The notes beneath the pieces are model-generated. The model saw nothing but the letters and a program-made list of their open reading frames with translations, did no database searches and was not told the origin of the DNA. Positions 11,062 to 23,604 of a stretch of DNA of 64,000 bases are shown in pieces. This DNA is from Excoecaria cochinchinensis (taxonomy: Eukaryota > Streptophyta > Magnoliopsida > Malpighiales > Euphorbiaceae), in NCBI GenBank assembly GCA_947683425.1, contig CANTUQ010000109.1:23501-87500 (forward strand), given 5' to 3'. Within the stretch, counting starts at the first letter, position 1. Each line of letters begins with the position of its first letter. Made by a program: the position numbers and the translations under genes.

Positions 11062-13570
11062 TGTAATACCCCTTACCCATACTTAGGCGATCCCATCCAA
11101 TATGGAGTAAGATACCGTAGGAGTAAAGGTGCCACCACACAGATACAGAAATATACATACATTCATACATAAACATACATACAGCAATACAGGGTAAATT
11201 AAAACTTTACAAGACCATTCATAGAAGCTGATCATACATTAATATAATAAAAGCATTACATTACTGTTCTGATCAACTGAGAGATTTAAAAGATAATTAC
11301 AAATCCCAAAATTTCATATACAAAAGCGGAAGCTATTACAAAACCACATGAGAGTTCTACACAAAAAGAATCATAATGCTACAAAAATAAGCCCTACACT
11401 AAGACCCTGCTGTGTTGGCTTTGATGGCGACGACTCTCCCAAAAGCAACTCCTTCCACCTGCACGGGTGAACACACCATGCTAAGCGATAAACGCTTAGT
11501 GGGGAAAAACACATATAGCATAAGGACAACCATTCACAACGGTCGTCGAGGCAATTCACATGCGTACTTCATGTACATACGATAATCATGGCATAACAAT
11601 AGCATAAACTCATGCCCACATACATAAAGCCATTCATAGGAATATTCAGAACATTAATCATAATCTCATAACAGATTACCCTTTTCACCATTGAATCCAA
11701 AAAGATATAACATATATTTTCCCCATGTAACAATTCATACAAAGCACTTTAAGCACAGAAACACCTGCTGACCCAAAGTAGTGGATAACGAGTATACGGA
11801 CAGTACTTTATGGGTACGAGCCGATACGGACAGTACTTTACGGGTACGAGCCGATAGAACTAATTTTTTTCCTTTAACTTTTACAAAACATTACAAAGGG
11901 GATCTTAACAAGATCATTCAGATAAGGGTTCGCGAGGAACCAAACGGGGACCTGATCGGGGTCCAACAGAAACAGAAGCTGCAGCAAAGACTCTATTAGG
12001 CATGCCTAACTATCCACTGACTAGACTCTAGCAGGTTATACATAAACCATTTAATCCATTTCATAATTTCCAAAATCATCATCGTATATGTGCATAATCA
12101 TATCATATTTCCATGTCCAAAAAAAAACCAAGCATAATTCTCATAACTGTCAAAAGAAACGGAAGTTCAAACCTCACGTAAAGAAGAGAACTCAATTAGC
12201 ATGCAAGGACTGTCGTGCTCGCGACAGAGACCGGAGTCTCTTCGCTGCGTGCACGCGACGGACTTCGCAACCGCGAGGAGGACGGAAGAGCCAGACTCTG
12301 TCGCGCTCGCGACGGTTGTCGCGAACGCGACAAAAGGCAATTGGTGCTATCGCGGGCTCGCGATGGGTCGCGTGCTTGTGATAGCACTTGGCCAATAATA
12401 CGCTCTATCGCGGTCACGACAGAGGGTACACAACACCGCTTTCTGTCGCGATCACGACAGCGTCGGGACTTTGAAAATCTGCAGAAATTCTGCAGATTTT
12501 CTACTTCCAAATCCTCAACCAACCACACAAAACTCATTCCAAGGTTACTTACCTCAAATCCAGCCATCCATTAACATCAACAACCATAATACAACATTTA
12601 TTCACAATATACTTCATCCAATCCATTAATTTACACCTTCAATTTCAAGAATCAATCAAAACCCCAATTTATGCATCAAACCACATCAATTCTAAAATTA
12701 CCATAATTAACTCATGCTTTTGCAAGATTTACACTTCAAAGCAAATACCCATATCATATTTATCAAAATAAAGAACATCTAACAACCTAATTCCAAGAAA
12801 TCATCAAAACACATACATGAACATTTCTCATGCAAAAGCAAGAAATTCCCAAACCTTCAAATCCTTAGCTCCTAGCGCTTAGTTCCACTAGATCCAGCAA
12901 CTTCCTTGCCTTTAGGATCCCTGGGAGGCTCAACTAGGAAACCCAATCAAAACATACAAACCAAAACAAAATCCAATTAACCCTAACTCCAAACCCACAA
13001 ATAGAGAATAGAAGATGAAGACTTTGTACAAAAGCAAAAATGGATGCATAAGACTTACCAATGAACACTAAGAGATGATCAAACCCCACTAGCAGCCCTT
13101 GAATCTCAACTAGGGTTCAAAAGAGAAGAAGAAGGAGAAGAAAAGAGGGAGGGAACGGTGATGAACGGGAAACACCAAATGAAAAATCTGAATTTCCCTT
13201 TTTCTTTTCTTTTCCTTTTTCTTTTCTTAACCTAAGACAAGTGTCAATCTCCTAGTGGGATTTGGCCACTCACACCCTAAATGCTTATGTCACACACACA
13301 CAAGGTTCTCTCAACTAAAGCATACCCTACAAACATATGCATGTCTACACACTACAATAACCCACTAGTGCAAATCCTACTTTGGTGCACTCATGCACAC
13401 ACAATTCTAACCCAACTAATTCACACCAAAGCACCATGCATGCACCCACATTCTAGTAAAACCCTTAAAACATGCAAAATTACTAAAATGCCCTTATTAT
13501 GCAAAACTCATGCACATGTATACACATACATACACGGCTCATTAAACTAGGGGGCAAACGGGGTGTGACA
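11062..13570. mobile_element. solo LTR with target duplication GTGAG
   Basis: The 2509-bp insert begins TGTAATACCCC and ends GGGGTGTGACA and is flanked on both sides by GTGAG (11057-11061 and 13571-13575). Copy 2 has the uninterrupted sequence at about 22195-22205, which proves the insertion. The terminal sequences and size suit a chromovirus (Tekay/Del-like) LTR, but no internal region remains. It probably arose by LTR-LTR recombination. It carries A/C-rich stretches and no gene. Confidence 0.9.
12205..12475. repeat. iterated TCGCGA-type palindromes in the solo LTR
   Basis: This GC-rich block in an AT-rich LTR contains many variants of TGTCGCG(N)TCGCGACA and ATCGCGGTCACGACAG, spaced about 20-45 bp apart. 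Each half is complementary to the other. This produces arginine-rich chance ORFs on both strands. The organisation resembles the GCACAGCTGTGC cluster in the unrelated LTR at 1331-3285. Confidence 0.8.
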
Positions 13571-15430
13571 GTGAGAGATGAGCAATGGAATGAAGGCAAC
13601 CAGTTTACTGAAGACAGCTCCCAGTTGATAAAAAGAACAGAAGCAGAAGCAACTTGATCCTCAAACTCCTTTAATTGATCTTCATTCGGGTAATGAGCAG
13701 AAGGAATGGTGCCAGAAACTGGAGGAGCAGTTGGTGTCTGGATGCTGGGAGATTTCTCAACTGCTATAGCATGAGGACTTGAATGTGCATCCTTAGGAGA
13801 GGAGCTTCCAGACTCAGAACCAGTGGAGATGTTCTCAGAAGAGAATTTGCTCCCAGATTTTTTTATAAGCTCAGAAACAGTATCAGAACCAGATGATTTA
13901 GATGAGCTAGGGATCTTACCAGATTCACTGGAGGAGGCGCTGGATGCAGAAGGCTTCGAAACAGGGGATGGCTCTTTGATAGCCAGGCCAGCTGAGGCTT
14001 TCATCCAGCTTAGAAATTCAATATACTTGGATTGCATAGCTTCATCCAGTGTGACCAATTCTTTTCCTTTTGTCGTGACTAGACGAGATGCTTCTTCCAA
14101 TTTCCGCTTACCAGCCTTCTTTCCAGCTTCTTTGTAAAACACAAAACTTACTTTTTCAAGTTTAAAAGATTCTCCCTTCGAGTTTTCAGAAACTAACTTC
14201 CAATGCTCAAACAAACGAGTAAGAATCATGCCATAGGGTTTATTTTCATCAGCAGAATGGGTAACCATGTAATTAAATATCAAGAAGGGCAAATTAAAGT
14301 CCTTGTGAGTGTAAAAATGCTAGAGAAAGATAATATCAAAATCCGAAAGATATGACATGCTACCAACCCGAGGTGTGATGTACTGGCTAATACATTTATA
14401 CAAGATCTTATAATAGGGTAAAAGGTTAGAAGCTAAGGGATTTTTCGATGCCTTACTGCCATCGCTAGAAATTTTAGCCAAAAATGCATCTTTATTAAGC
14501 TCAGAAAACTCAATCAGCCTACTGTCATTTCTAGTGCAAATGGACCCATTGAGATTCATAGAAAATATCTTGGCGATGAGAGCAGGTGTTACCGTGTATG
14601 TGCTTCCTTTGATCAAAACATTGAAGCTTTCGGCACCAATGTCAAATCTCGAACAATAAAATTCCTTTACTAACTCTAGAAAGAAAGAGCTCCGACGGAA
14701 AGAGAGAAATCTCTTCCACTTTTGTGATTCGACATAGCGAGCGACATCCTGGGTAGCTTTCAACAACTCATCCCAAAGAATTATTTTAAATGGCAGCAAA
14801 GTGAAGGATTTTGTGGGCAAGGAAGAGGATTTAGGTATGCTTGGTTCGAGAGATGGAGGCAGATCAGGAATGGCACTAAGGTTTTGATCGTCGGTTATTT
14901 TCTCCGATGGGATGGAGGTAGTGTGAGACGATGATCGTCGGGGATGACGTTTGGCCATCGATTTCGATCTCCCCATTTTGAGAGAGGCTAGGGATTTTTC
15001 TTGATGAGGGGAAAATAACAACAAGAGAAAAGAGTAAGTGAGAAATAAATAATAAACTTGAGACCAGATACTTACAGTAAACGGAAGTTGAAAAGACGTG
15101 ATGGACATCGTGCTCAGATAAACAACTCCCATAGGGAAACTGCATTTTTGCAGTTATCAAGAGGCAGGAAGAGAGGGATTTTGAGCAAAAATACCAAAGT
15201 ACCCTTTGAATTTCAAATAGCTTTAACTTTTTATAGGATCAAAAGGTCTTTGTATCCTACTTTGTTCACTGCAATACTCAAGCTATCAGATCATCTTAAA
15301 TAACTATCAGAGAGAGATCAAAATCATATCTTTAAACATAAAGAAAACTGTATTTTTGAGAAATGTTGATAATGATTAAAACAGTTTCTTTATTTAGAAA
15401 TAAGTCCAGAAAACGTACCTTAACAGATTT

Positions 15431-18400
15431 TTAAGATACAGATATACCCATACCTAGTTTCCTTCGTAGTTGACAAAATCGATCATCCTTGAGAGGCTTT
15501 GTAAAAATATCATCTATCTGGCTTTCAGTAGGAATGAATTCTAATAGAATATCACCTCCTTGCACGTGATCACGAATAAAATGATGCCTTATTTCGATGT
15601 GTTTCGTTCTAGAGTGCAAAATAGGATTCTTTATCAAATTTATAGCACTTGTGTTGTCACAAAATATTGGAATGTTGTCAAATTTTATCCCATAATCTTT
15701 CAATTGCTGTCTTATTCGTAGAATTTGAGCTACACATCCACCAATAGCTATGTATTCAGCTTCATCTGTAGATAATGCCACAGAATTCTGCTTTCTACTT
15801 GACCACGTGATTAGCGAATTTCCCAGAAAATGGCAAGCACCAGAAGTGCTTTTTCTGTCAATTCAACAACCAGCGTAATCAGCATCTGAATATCCAATAA
15901 GATCAAAAGATTTGTACTTTAGATACCAAAGTCCTAATTCTTGTGTTCCACATAGATATCTCAGAATTCTCTTGACTGCTGCTAAATGAGATTCCTTTGG
16001 AGCTAATTGAAATCTTGCACAAAGACAGACGCTGAAGTGAATGTCAGGTCTACTAGCTGTTAAGTAAATCAAAGACCCAATCATGCCTCAATACAGCTTT
16101 TCTTCAACATTTTTCCCTTTCTCATCTTTGTAAATTTTTATTGTTGAGCTTATAAGGGTACTGGCAATTTTTGCATCAGACATCTTGAATTTCTTCAGCA
16201 ATTCCTTTGTATACTTAGATTGACTTATAAATATACCATCAGCACACTGTTTGATTTGGAGTCCTAGAAAGAATGTTAACTCACCCATCATGCTCATTTC
16301 GAATTCTTTCTTCATTATTGCTTCAAATTCTTTGCACAAAGAAACGTTAGTAGAACCAAAAACTATATCATCAACGTAAATTTGAACGATTAAAATATGA
16401 GATGATTTATGCTTTATGAAAAGAGTGGTGTCTACTTTACTTCTGTTAAAACCATGTGCAAGCAATAAACAACTTAATCTTTCATACCAAGCTCTAGGAG
16501 CTTGCTTTAAACCATATAAAACCTTTTTAAGTTTATAAACAAAATCTGGATGATCAGAATTTTCAAAACCTGGAGGTTGTTCAACATAAACTTCCTCATT
16601 TAGTCAACCATTTAGAAAAGCACTTTTAACATCCATTTGATATAATCTGAAATTTTTGAAACATGCAAATGCACACAAAATTCTAATTGTTTCTAATCTA
16701 GCAACAGGTGCAAAGGTTTCATCAAAATCTATACCTTCCTCTTGGTTATAGCCTTGAGCCACTAATCTGGCTTTGTTTCTGACAACATTACCTTGTTCAT
16801 CCAACTTATTTCTAAACACCCATTTTGTTCCAATAGTAGAACAATTTGAGGGCCTAAGAACCAGATTCCAAACCTTGTTTTGTTCAAACTGACTTAGCTC
16901 TTCTTGCATAGCAATGATCCAATTTTCATCATTTTGAGCATCAGTATAATTTTTAGGTTCAAGTTGAGAAACAAACGCAACATTACCACAATATTCACAT
17001 AAGGCTCTTCTTGTCATCATTTTCTAAGATGGATCACTCAACAGATTGTCCTTTGAATGATACTTGTGGAATCTCCAATCTTTAGGTAGTTCAGTTGATT
17101 GCTCAGACTGTTGTTCTATCTGGGTTTCTTGGTTATTTTCCTCGTGAACTTCAGAATTATCTTCAGCTTCCTCAAGTTGATTCATATACCTATCATTTGG
17201 TTTTTCCTGCTGATCTTGTGATTTCTCTGTTTCAGCACTTCTAATTTCTTTGTCTCTTTCTTTTTCAAAACCTGTTTCATCATCAGACAAACTCCTTTCT
17301 CCAACATTTACATTAGTAAAATCAAATTTAATATTTATTGATTCTTCTACTTTACGTGTTCTTTTATTAAAAACTCTATAAGCTTAAGAATTTAAAGAAT
17401 ATCCTAAAAATATACCTTCATCTGATTTTGCATCAAATTTATCTAAATTACTTTTATCATTAAAAATGAAACACTTACAGCCAAAAGGTTAAAAGTAGCT
17501 GCTGTTGGGCTTTCTTCCTTTCCATAGCTCATATGGAGTCTTTTCCAGTATAGACCTGATCATTATTCTATTCAAAATGTAGCAAGCAGTGTTAATTGCC
17601 TCAGCCCAGAAGTACTTAGGTAGATTATTCTCATTTAGCATAGTTCTGGCCATCTCTTGAAGAGTTCTATTCTTCCTTTCTACAACACCATTCTGCTGAG
17701 GTGTTCTTGGGGCAAAAAAGGTGTGATTAATACCAGAATTACTGCAAAATTATTCAAACTTCTTGGTCTCAAATTCTCCACCATGATCACTTCTAATATT
17801 TGTGATCTTATATCCTTTTTCATTTTGAATCTTCTTGCTTAACTTTTTAAATGTTTCAAAAGCATCATCCTTATGAGCAAGAAATAGCACCCACGTGTAT
17901 CTTGTGTAGTCATCCACCACATTTAAAACATATGACTTTCCACCAATACTTGAGGGATTAATTGGACCAAATAAATCCATGTGGAGCAGCTCTAAAGCCT
18001 TCTCAGTAGACACACCTGACTTGGATTTGTGAGAATTCCTGGTTTGCTTTCCAAGCTGACACGCTTTGCACAAATGATCCTTATCAATTTTCATCTTAGG
18101 CATACCTCTCACTAAGTCTTTTCTCATCAGTTTCTCAATCACGTGAAAACTGGCATGCCCCAACTTTCTGTGCCATAAGATACTCACGTCTTCTTTTGAG
18201 ATCAAACATTTTGCTTCACTTTTCTTAATGTCTTCAAGACTGACTAAGAAGATATTTCCAGATCTTTGACCCTTTAAAACAGATTGTCCAGTTTCAACAT
18301 CCTCAACACTACAGTGATCTACTTCAAAAATTACTCTTCTTTTCTTGTCACATAATTGACTGATACTCAATAAATTATACTTCAAACCTTCCACAAGAGA

Positions 18401-18600
18401 AACATCTTCTATTATTGGATTAGTACCAATTGATCCAGTTCCAATGATTTTTCCTTTCCGATTGTCACCAAAACTAACAGAACCACCAGTAACCTTTACC
18501 AATTTTGTGAACTTGGTTCTGTCCTATGTCATATGCCTGGAGCAGCCACTATCCATATACCATTTTTCAATTTTGGTGCTCCTTAGGCAAACCTGCAATA
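15431..18600 (-). pseudogene. Sirevirus pol, copy 1 (protease, integrase, RT, RNase H)
   Basis: On the minus strand, in order: protease with WYMDSGCSRHMT at about 18525-18560 (Asp-Ser-Gly active site); GAG-pre-integrase LWHRKLGHASFHVIEKL; the integrase core with MDLFGPI, DDYTRYTWV and SDHGGEFE; RT with KARLVAQGYNQEEGIDF and the catalytic YVDD at 16367-16378; and RNase H with YSDADYAGC and TDEAEYIAI. It ends FCQLRRKLGMGISVS. All pieces share one frame, interrupted only by nonsense codons (near 18522, 17750, 17024, 16604, 16088, 15863 and others). At least two of these are CGA changed to TGA relative to copy 2. Confidence 0.9.
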
Positions 18601-18603
18601 AAA

Positions 18604-20283
18604 TCAAGCATTTTTAGGTACCCAATTCATCTTGGGTCCTACAGGGTTAGCAGTATCTGTTCCAGAATTTTTAATCATCCATTTTTGCTTGATAAAATTA
18701 GCATTCTTCTTATAAAAATAGAACTTTGATATATGCCCCTTTTTACAATAGTAAAAGCATGTAGCAGAAGAATTAGTTGTTAATTTACCATAAGATACAG
18801 CTTTGCCATCCTTTTTCTTGGTGTAACTTTTCTTATAAAAATTCTTTGATGAACTTGCATGAACAGATATTGCACTTTCAATAGCATTATTATTGCACAC
18901 ATAAATCTGTTTTCCTTTGGATTTCTCATGCAAAGATGCATATTTTCTTTCCAAATCAGAATAATCATTTTTCAATTTAGTTTCTGCTTTACTAACATTT
19001 TCATGTTCTAATTTTAATGCATCAAAATCTTTTTTCATCTCAACATGTGTCTTCTTAAGCAAATAATATTTATGATGCAGTTCTTCAAAACAATCAAGCA
19101 TCCTTTCATATTCATTACCATCAGAATTAGAATCTGAATCACTTACCTCAGATTTTTCTGAATTACCAGCTATGGCCGTTACTTCTTCATCAGACGATGA
19201 GTTCTGTTCTTCATGCTCAGAGACTGCCATCAGACCGATATCATCAGAATTTCCAGATTCTCCTTCACTCGTGCTTGACTCTTCACTATCACTCCACGTA
19301 GCCTTCATAGCTTTCTTCTTGAATCTTTTCTCCTTTCTCTTTAAATTTGGACATTTGGATTTTATGTGACCTGGTTTGTTGCATTCGTAACAGACAATAT
19401 CTCCTGCAGGTTTTGAAGAGTTCTCTGCCTTGTGATGAGAGAATTTTTGATGCTGTTTTCTATAGGACTTCTTTCCTTTTCTGTACAGCTTCTTAAATTT
19501 TTTGGTGATCAACACCATCTCATCATCTCCTGTAGAATAATCACTTCCAAACTCTGCCTTGAGAGCAATAGCCTTTAGTTTCCTATCTTTTTCTTTCTCT
19601 GCATCTTGAGACTTAATATACAACTCATGTGAAATAAGAGATCCACAAACATTATCAAAGTTAAGAGTACTAAGATCCTTATCTAATAAAATTGAAGCTT
19701 TTGCTTCCCATCTAGGTGTAAGACCTCTTACCAGCTTTGCGATTTTATAATGTTCATTAAGTTTTTTGCCAAGAGCTTTTATATCATTAGTCAATTTTAC
19801 ATACCTGTTTATTACCTCAGAGATAGATTTCTCAGGTTTCATCTTGAAGCTTTCATAATCAACTATCAGAACGTGCAACCTTGTATCTTTAACTTGATTT
19901 GTACCTTCATATGTTGCTTCCAGCTTGTCCCATATTTCTTTGGCAATATCGCATCCAGAGACTCTATTAAACTCATTTGTGTGTAATTAGCAAAACAAAA
20001 TACTCATTGCCTTGGAATTTAGCTGCACTAATCTCTTCTCAGCTTCTGTAATCTCTTTTCTCATTTTTAATACAGTAGTGGCACCAGAAGCTCCTGCTTC
20101 AGTTGCTGGTTTTCTGGGAGGCTTATATCCGTCTTCAATAATGTCCCAGCAATCCATATCTTGTGATTGAATAAAGTGTCTCATCACAACTTTCCAAAAG
20201 GGATAATTTTCACCATTGAACATAGGAGGACGATGGACTGAGTGTCCTTCCTTAAAAGGTGTAGCAATTGGAGCGTCAGCCAT
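18604..20283 (-). pseudogene. Sirevirus gag, copy 1
   Basis: The ATG at 20283 (MADAPIATPFKEGHSVHRPP) begins a Gag with FNGENYPFWKVVMRHFIQS, one stop at about 19987, and then LVRGLTPRWEAKASILL and SLISHELYIKSQ. A zinc knuckle CYECNKPGHIKSKC (CX2CX4HX4C) lies near 19380. An acidic Ser/Glu/Asp-rich region and a coiled-coil-like heptad stretch (LLKKTHVEMKKDFDALKLEH) follow. A second knuckle-like block near 18750 (YYCKKGHISKFYF) is degenerate. The frame differs by one base from pol, so a frameshift lies near 18600. Gag would build the particle and package RNA. Confidence 0.85.
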
Positions 20284-20329
20284 TCTTAGGATCACTCAAG
20301 GGTGTTAAGCCTTAGGATGATTGAGAACC

Positions 20330-20341
20330 GCTCTGATACCA
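20330..20341 (-). other. primer binding site, Sirevirus copy 1
   Basis: TGGTATCAGAGC on the minus strand, two bases from the LTR at 20344, matches the 3' end of plant initiator Met tRNA. It defines 20344-21638 as the 5' LTR of copy 1. Confidence 0.95.
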
Positions 20342-20343
20342 AA

Positions 20344-21638
20344 TGTAGGCCCCAAAGACACGCAAGAGGGGGGCTGAATTGGGTGTCTCGAAATTTTCTG
20401 GCTGATTTTCTAATGGAGCAGATTTAATGAAAAATGCAGATTTTGACTTTAAGAACAGAAATACAATACAAGCTTGGTGAAGATGTTTGTAACTTCTTTT
20501 TCAAACTGAACTCAAGGATAATTTGAAAAGAAAAATGAATAAATGAAGTTTGTAGAAGATTTTTCCAGAAAAACTTTTAAGGACAGATTTGAGAAATCAA
20601 AAATCAGAATATATAAAAACAGAGTAGAAGGGATGCAGAGTTTCAGAAAAGATATCAAAAAAGCTTGCACACAGAATTTATAGTGTTTCGGCCAACATGC
20701 CTACATCCACTCCCCAAGATTCACTACTTGAGCCTTTTTTCAATCTTAACTCTTTTAAGGGTAAGAGTAAAAGCCAAATATATAATCCTAAATTTGTATA
20801 TCTACCCACAATCTTTTTCGCAAAGTAAAAGATTTAAAAACCTTACTAGAATTCTCTCTTCTAGGTTTCTAGCCAACCTATCACACATTCTTTTACAATA
20901 AAATTTTCTCACCAGAAGATTATAACAAAAGCTATAATCAAATTGAGAAGAATGAGTAAAGAATGAAGTGCAAAGATGTGGAAAGTGAAAGTAACAAATT
21001 AAGCTTTTCTCTTAAGAGTCAGAATTTCTTTCCAAACTTTTTTTAACATTCTAATAGGTAAAACATCATGTATTTATACTCAAAAAATTAGTTTTGGATG
21101 CTTAAATCAACAACTAGCCGTTTATGGCTGTTGGAGGACAAATCAGACCAGTTAAATTGCAAATGGCCGTTATATTGTCTTTTTGTGCGATACTGGATTT
21201 TGCCCAGAATTCTGATACGATCAGAAATTCAGTTAGAAAAAGACTGTCAGAAAACCATTTAGAAATTCTTTCAGAAAGTTGATACACATAAATTCATTTT
21301 CTCAAAGACCAATTTCTGACGAAAAACTAGTTTTGATCAAAAGTTAATTTTCTAACTTAAAAACATTTTTGTGCAATTTTAAAACTATAAAGTATATGCA
21401 TGAGTGAGAATATTTTGCCTCAATTTGATCTTACATTTTAATACCCTAATTTTCTAACAATCTAAAGCAATAAATAAATTTACAACTTAAATCCATGTTG
21501 CCTTCAAAATTGTGATCCTTTATATCAGATATACCCATAGAAAAGTTCCTGCAGAAATTTACTTTAGATAAGAATTCTTAATAGAGTTTATTTAAGGTTT
21601 GATAATCATCAAAATCAGAGTGTGACCTTGGGCCAACA
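20344..21638 (-). mobile_element. shared LTR (5' of copy 1, 3' of copy 2)
   Basis: It runs TGTAGG...CCAACA for 1295 bp. On its left is the copy 1 primer binding site and on its right the copy 2 polypurine tract, with no second LTR and no target duplication between the copies. This is the structure left by recombination between LTRs of two elements, or by unequal crossing over. Confidence 0.9.
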
Positions 21639-21938
21639 ATCTCCCCCTTTTTGATGATGACAAAACCTTAATAAACTCCAATTAGAAGTCTATATAGGTT
21701 AGTCTAAAAATCTCCCCCTGAATATGTGCAAGAGAGTAAAACACAGACCATAAAAAAATACCCTGTACAGAGACTATACAAAATATCAGCTCATAACCAT
21801 GTTGAATTTAAACAAACATCGAAATTGTTAGTTAACCACTAAACAAAATAAGTTCTTCATATTTTCAACAGCATTCATCAGCAAAGCAAAGTCCAAAATA
21901 AGTTCAATAAACAAATAACCATTCTCCCCCTTTTTGTC
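21639..21938 (-). other. multi-polypurine-tract region, copy 2
   Basis: GGGGGAGA tracts on the minus strand occur next to the LTR (21639-21652), at about 21709-21720 and at about 21923-21938. The spacing matches copy 1. Confidence 0.8.
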
Positions 21939-22005
21939 ATCAACCAAAAGGGAGGAAAACATCAAATACCAGCAAAAGTAGTTTTAAAACGTACCACATA
22001 AGAAG

Positions 22006-23604
22006 TTAGGAGGCAATATCCATTGGTTGGGAACTGCTTTCGGGCTGACCAGGCTTTGGGGGGTTCTTAGTGCAGAGAATAATGCGGGCTGACTTGCGAT
22101 GAGCAAAAACAGGCTCATCAGGGAAAGAGACTTCTTCTTCTGGAATAGAAAGAGTTGGCCTTGGTAGAGGCGAGGAAACAAGTGAATCTTCTGCAGCGTG
22201 AGAGATGAGCAATGGAATGACGGCAGCCAGTTTACTGAAGACATCTCCCAGTTGATGAAAAAGAACAGGAGCAGAAGCAACTTGATCCTCAAACTCCTTT
22301 AATTGATCTTCATTCAGGTAATGAGCAGAAGGAATGGTGCCAGAAATTGGAGGAGCAGTTGGTGTCTGGATGCTGGGAGATTTCTCAACTGCTATAGCAG
22401 GAGGACTTGAATGTGCATCCTTAGGAGAGGAGCTTCCAGACTCAGAACCAGTGGAGATGTTCTCAGAAGAGAATTTGCTCCCAAATTTTTCTACAAGCTC
22501 AGCAACAGTATCAGAACCAGATGATTTAGATGAGCTAGAGATCTTACCAGATTCACTGGAGGAGGCACTGGATGCAGAAGGCTTCGAAATAGGGGATGGC
22601 TCTTTGATAGCCAGGCCAGCTGAGGCTTTCATCCAGCTTAAAAATTCAATATACTTGGATTGCATAGCTTCATCTAGTGTGACCAATTCTTTTCCTTTTG
22701 TCGTGACTAGAGGAGATGCTTCTTCTAATTTTCGCTTACCAGCCTTCTTTCCAGCTTCTTTGTAAAACACAAAACTTACTTTTTCAAGTCTAAAAGATTC
22801 TCCCTTTGAGTTTTTATAAACTAACTTCTAATGCTCAAACAAACGAGTAAGAATCATGCTATAGGGTTTCTTTTCATCAGCAGAACGGGTAACCATGTAA
22901 TTAAATATCAAGAAGGGCAAATTAAAGTCCTTGTGAGTGTAAAAATGCTAGAGAAAGACCATATCAAAATTCGAAAGATATGACATGCTACCAACCCGAG
23001 GTGTGATGTACTGGCTAATACATTTATACAAGATCTTATAATAGGGCAAAAGGTTAGAAGCTAAGGGATTTTTCGATGCCCTACTGCCATCGCTAGAAAT
23101 CTTAGCCAAAAACGCATCTTTATCAAGCTCAGAAAACTCAATCTGCCTACTGTCATTTCTAGTGCAAATGGACCTAGTGAGATTCATAGAAAATACCTTG
23201 GCAATGAGAGTAGGTGTTACCGTGTATGTGCTTCCTTTGATCAAAACTTTGAAGCTTTCAGCACCAATGTCAAATCTCGAATAATAAAATTCCTTTACTA
23301 ACTCTGGAAAGAAAGAGCTCCGACGGAAAGAGAGAAATCTCTTCCACTTTTGTGATTTGACATAGCGAGCGACATCCGGGGTAGCTTTCAACAACTCATC
23401 CCAAAGAATTATTTTAAATGGCAGCAAAGTGAAGGATTTTGTGGGTAAGGAAGAGGATTTAGGTATGCTTGGTTCGAGAGATGGAGGCAGATCAGGAATG
23501 GCACTAGGGTTTTGATCGTCGGTTGTTTTCTCCAATGGGATAGAGGTAGTGTGAGACGGTGATCATCGGGGATGACGTTTGGCCATCGATTTCGATCTCC
23601 CCAT
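22006..23604 (-). pseudogene. Sirevirus additional ORF (post-pol), copy 2
   Basis: This is the uninterrupted counterpart of the copy 1 ORF: ATG at 23604 (MGRSKSMAKRHPR), plant-transposon-protein-like domain to about 22950, then a Ser/Pro-rich tail (SSASSSESGKISSSSKSSGS) ending QPMDIAS at 22006, about 530 codons. It has a TGA early (about codon 14) where copy 1 has CGA. An amber at about 22948 is at the same codon as in copy 1, and a TAG at about 22830 replaces a tryptophan codon of copy 1. The function is unknown. It is not an envelope protein by anything I can see. Confidence 0.7.

Larger units (their letters stand above)
10886..14976 (-). pseudogene. Sirevirus additional ORF (post-pol), copy 1, interrupted by a solo LTR
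   Basis: After pol comes a separate reading frame with ATG at 14976 (MGRSKSMAKRHPRRSS). It is basic at its start and then resembles the 'putative plant transposon protein' domain (LVKEFYCSRFDIG...YTVTPALIAKIF...YYKILYKCISQYITPR). A Ser/Pro-rich low-complexity tail follows (SSASSSESGKIPSSSKSSGS). An amber codon near 14320 breaks it and the same frame continues to 13576. The 2.5-kb solo LTR then splits it and the tail resumes at 11056 down to 10886, where a glutamine codon has become TAA. Extra ORFs at this place are known in Sireviruses and were once called env-like. I see no clear signal peptide or membrane anchor. Confidence 0.7.

Noticed and set aside
12196..12574. Overlapping Arg-rich ORFs on both strands
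   Set aside because: They arise from the TCGCGA palindromes of the solo LTR, which lack stops in all frames.
10886..23604. Extra Sirevirus ORF as a retroviral envelope
   Set aside because: No signal peptide, cleavage site or transmembrane anchor is visible; the resemblance is to a plant transposon-derived domain with a Ser/Pro-rich tail.
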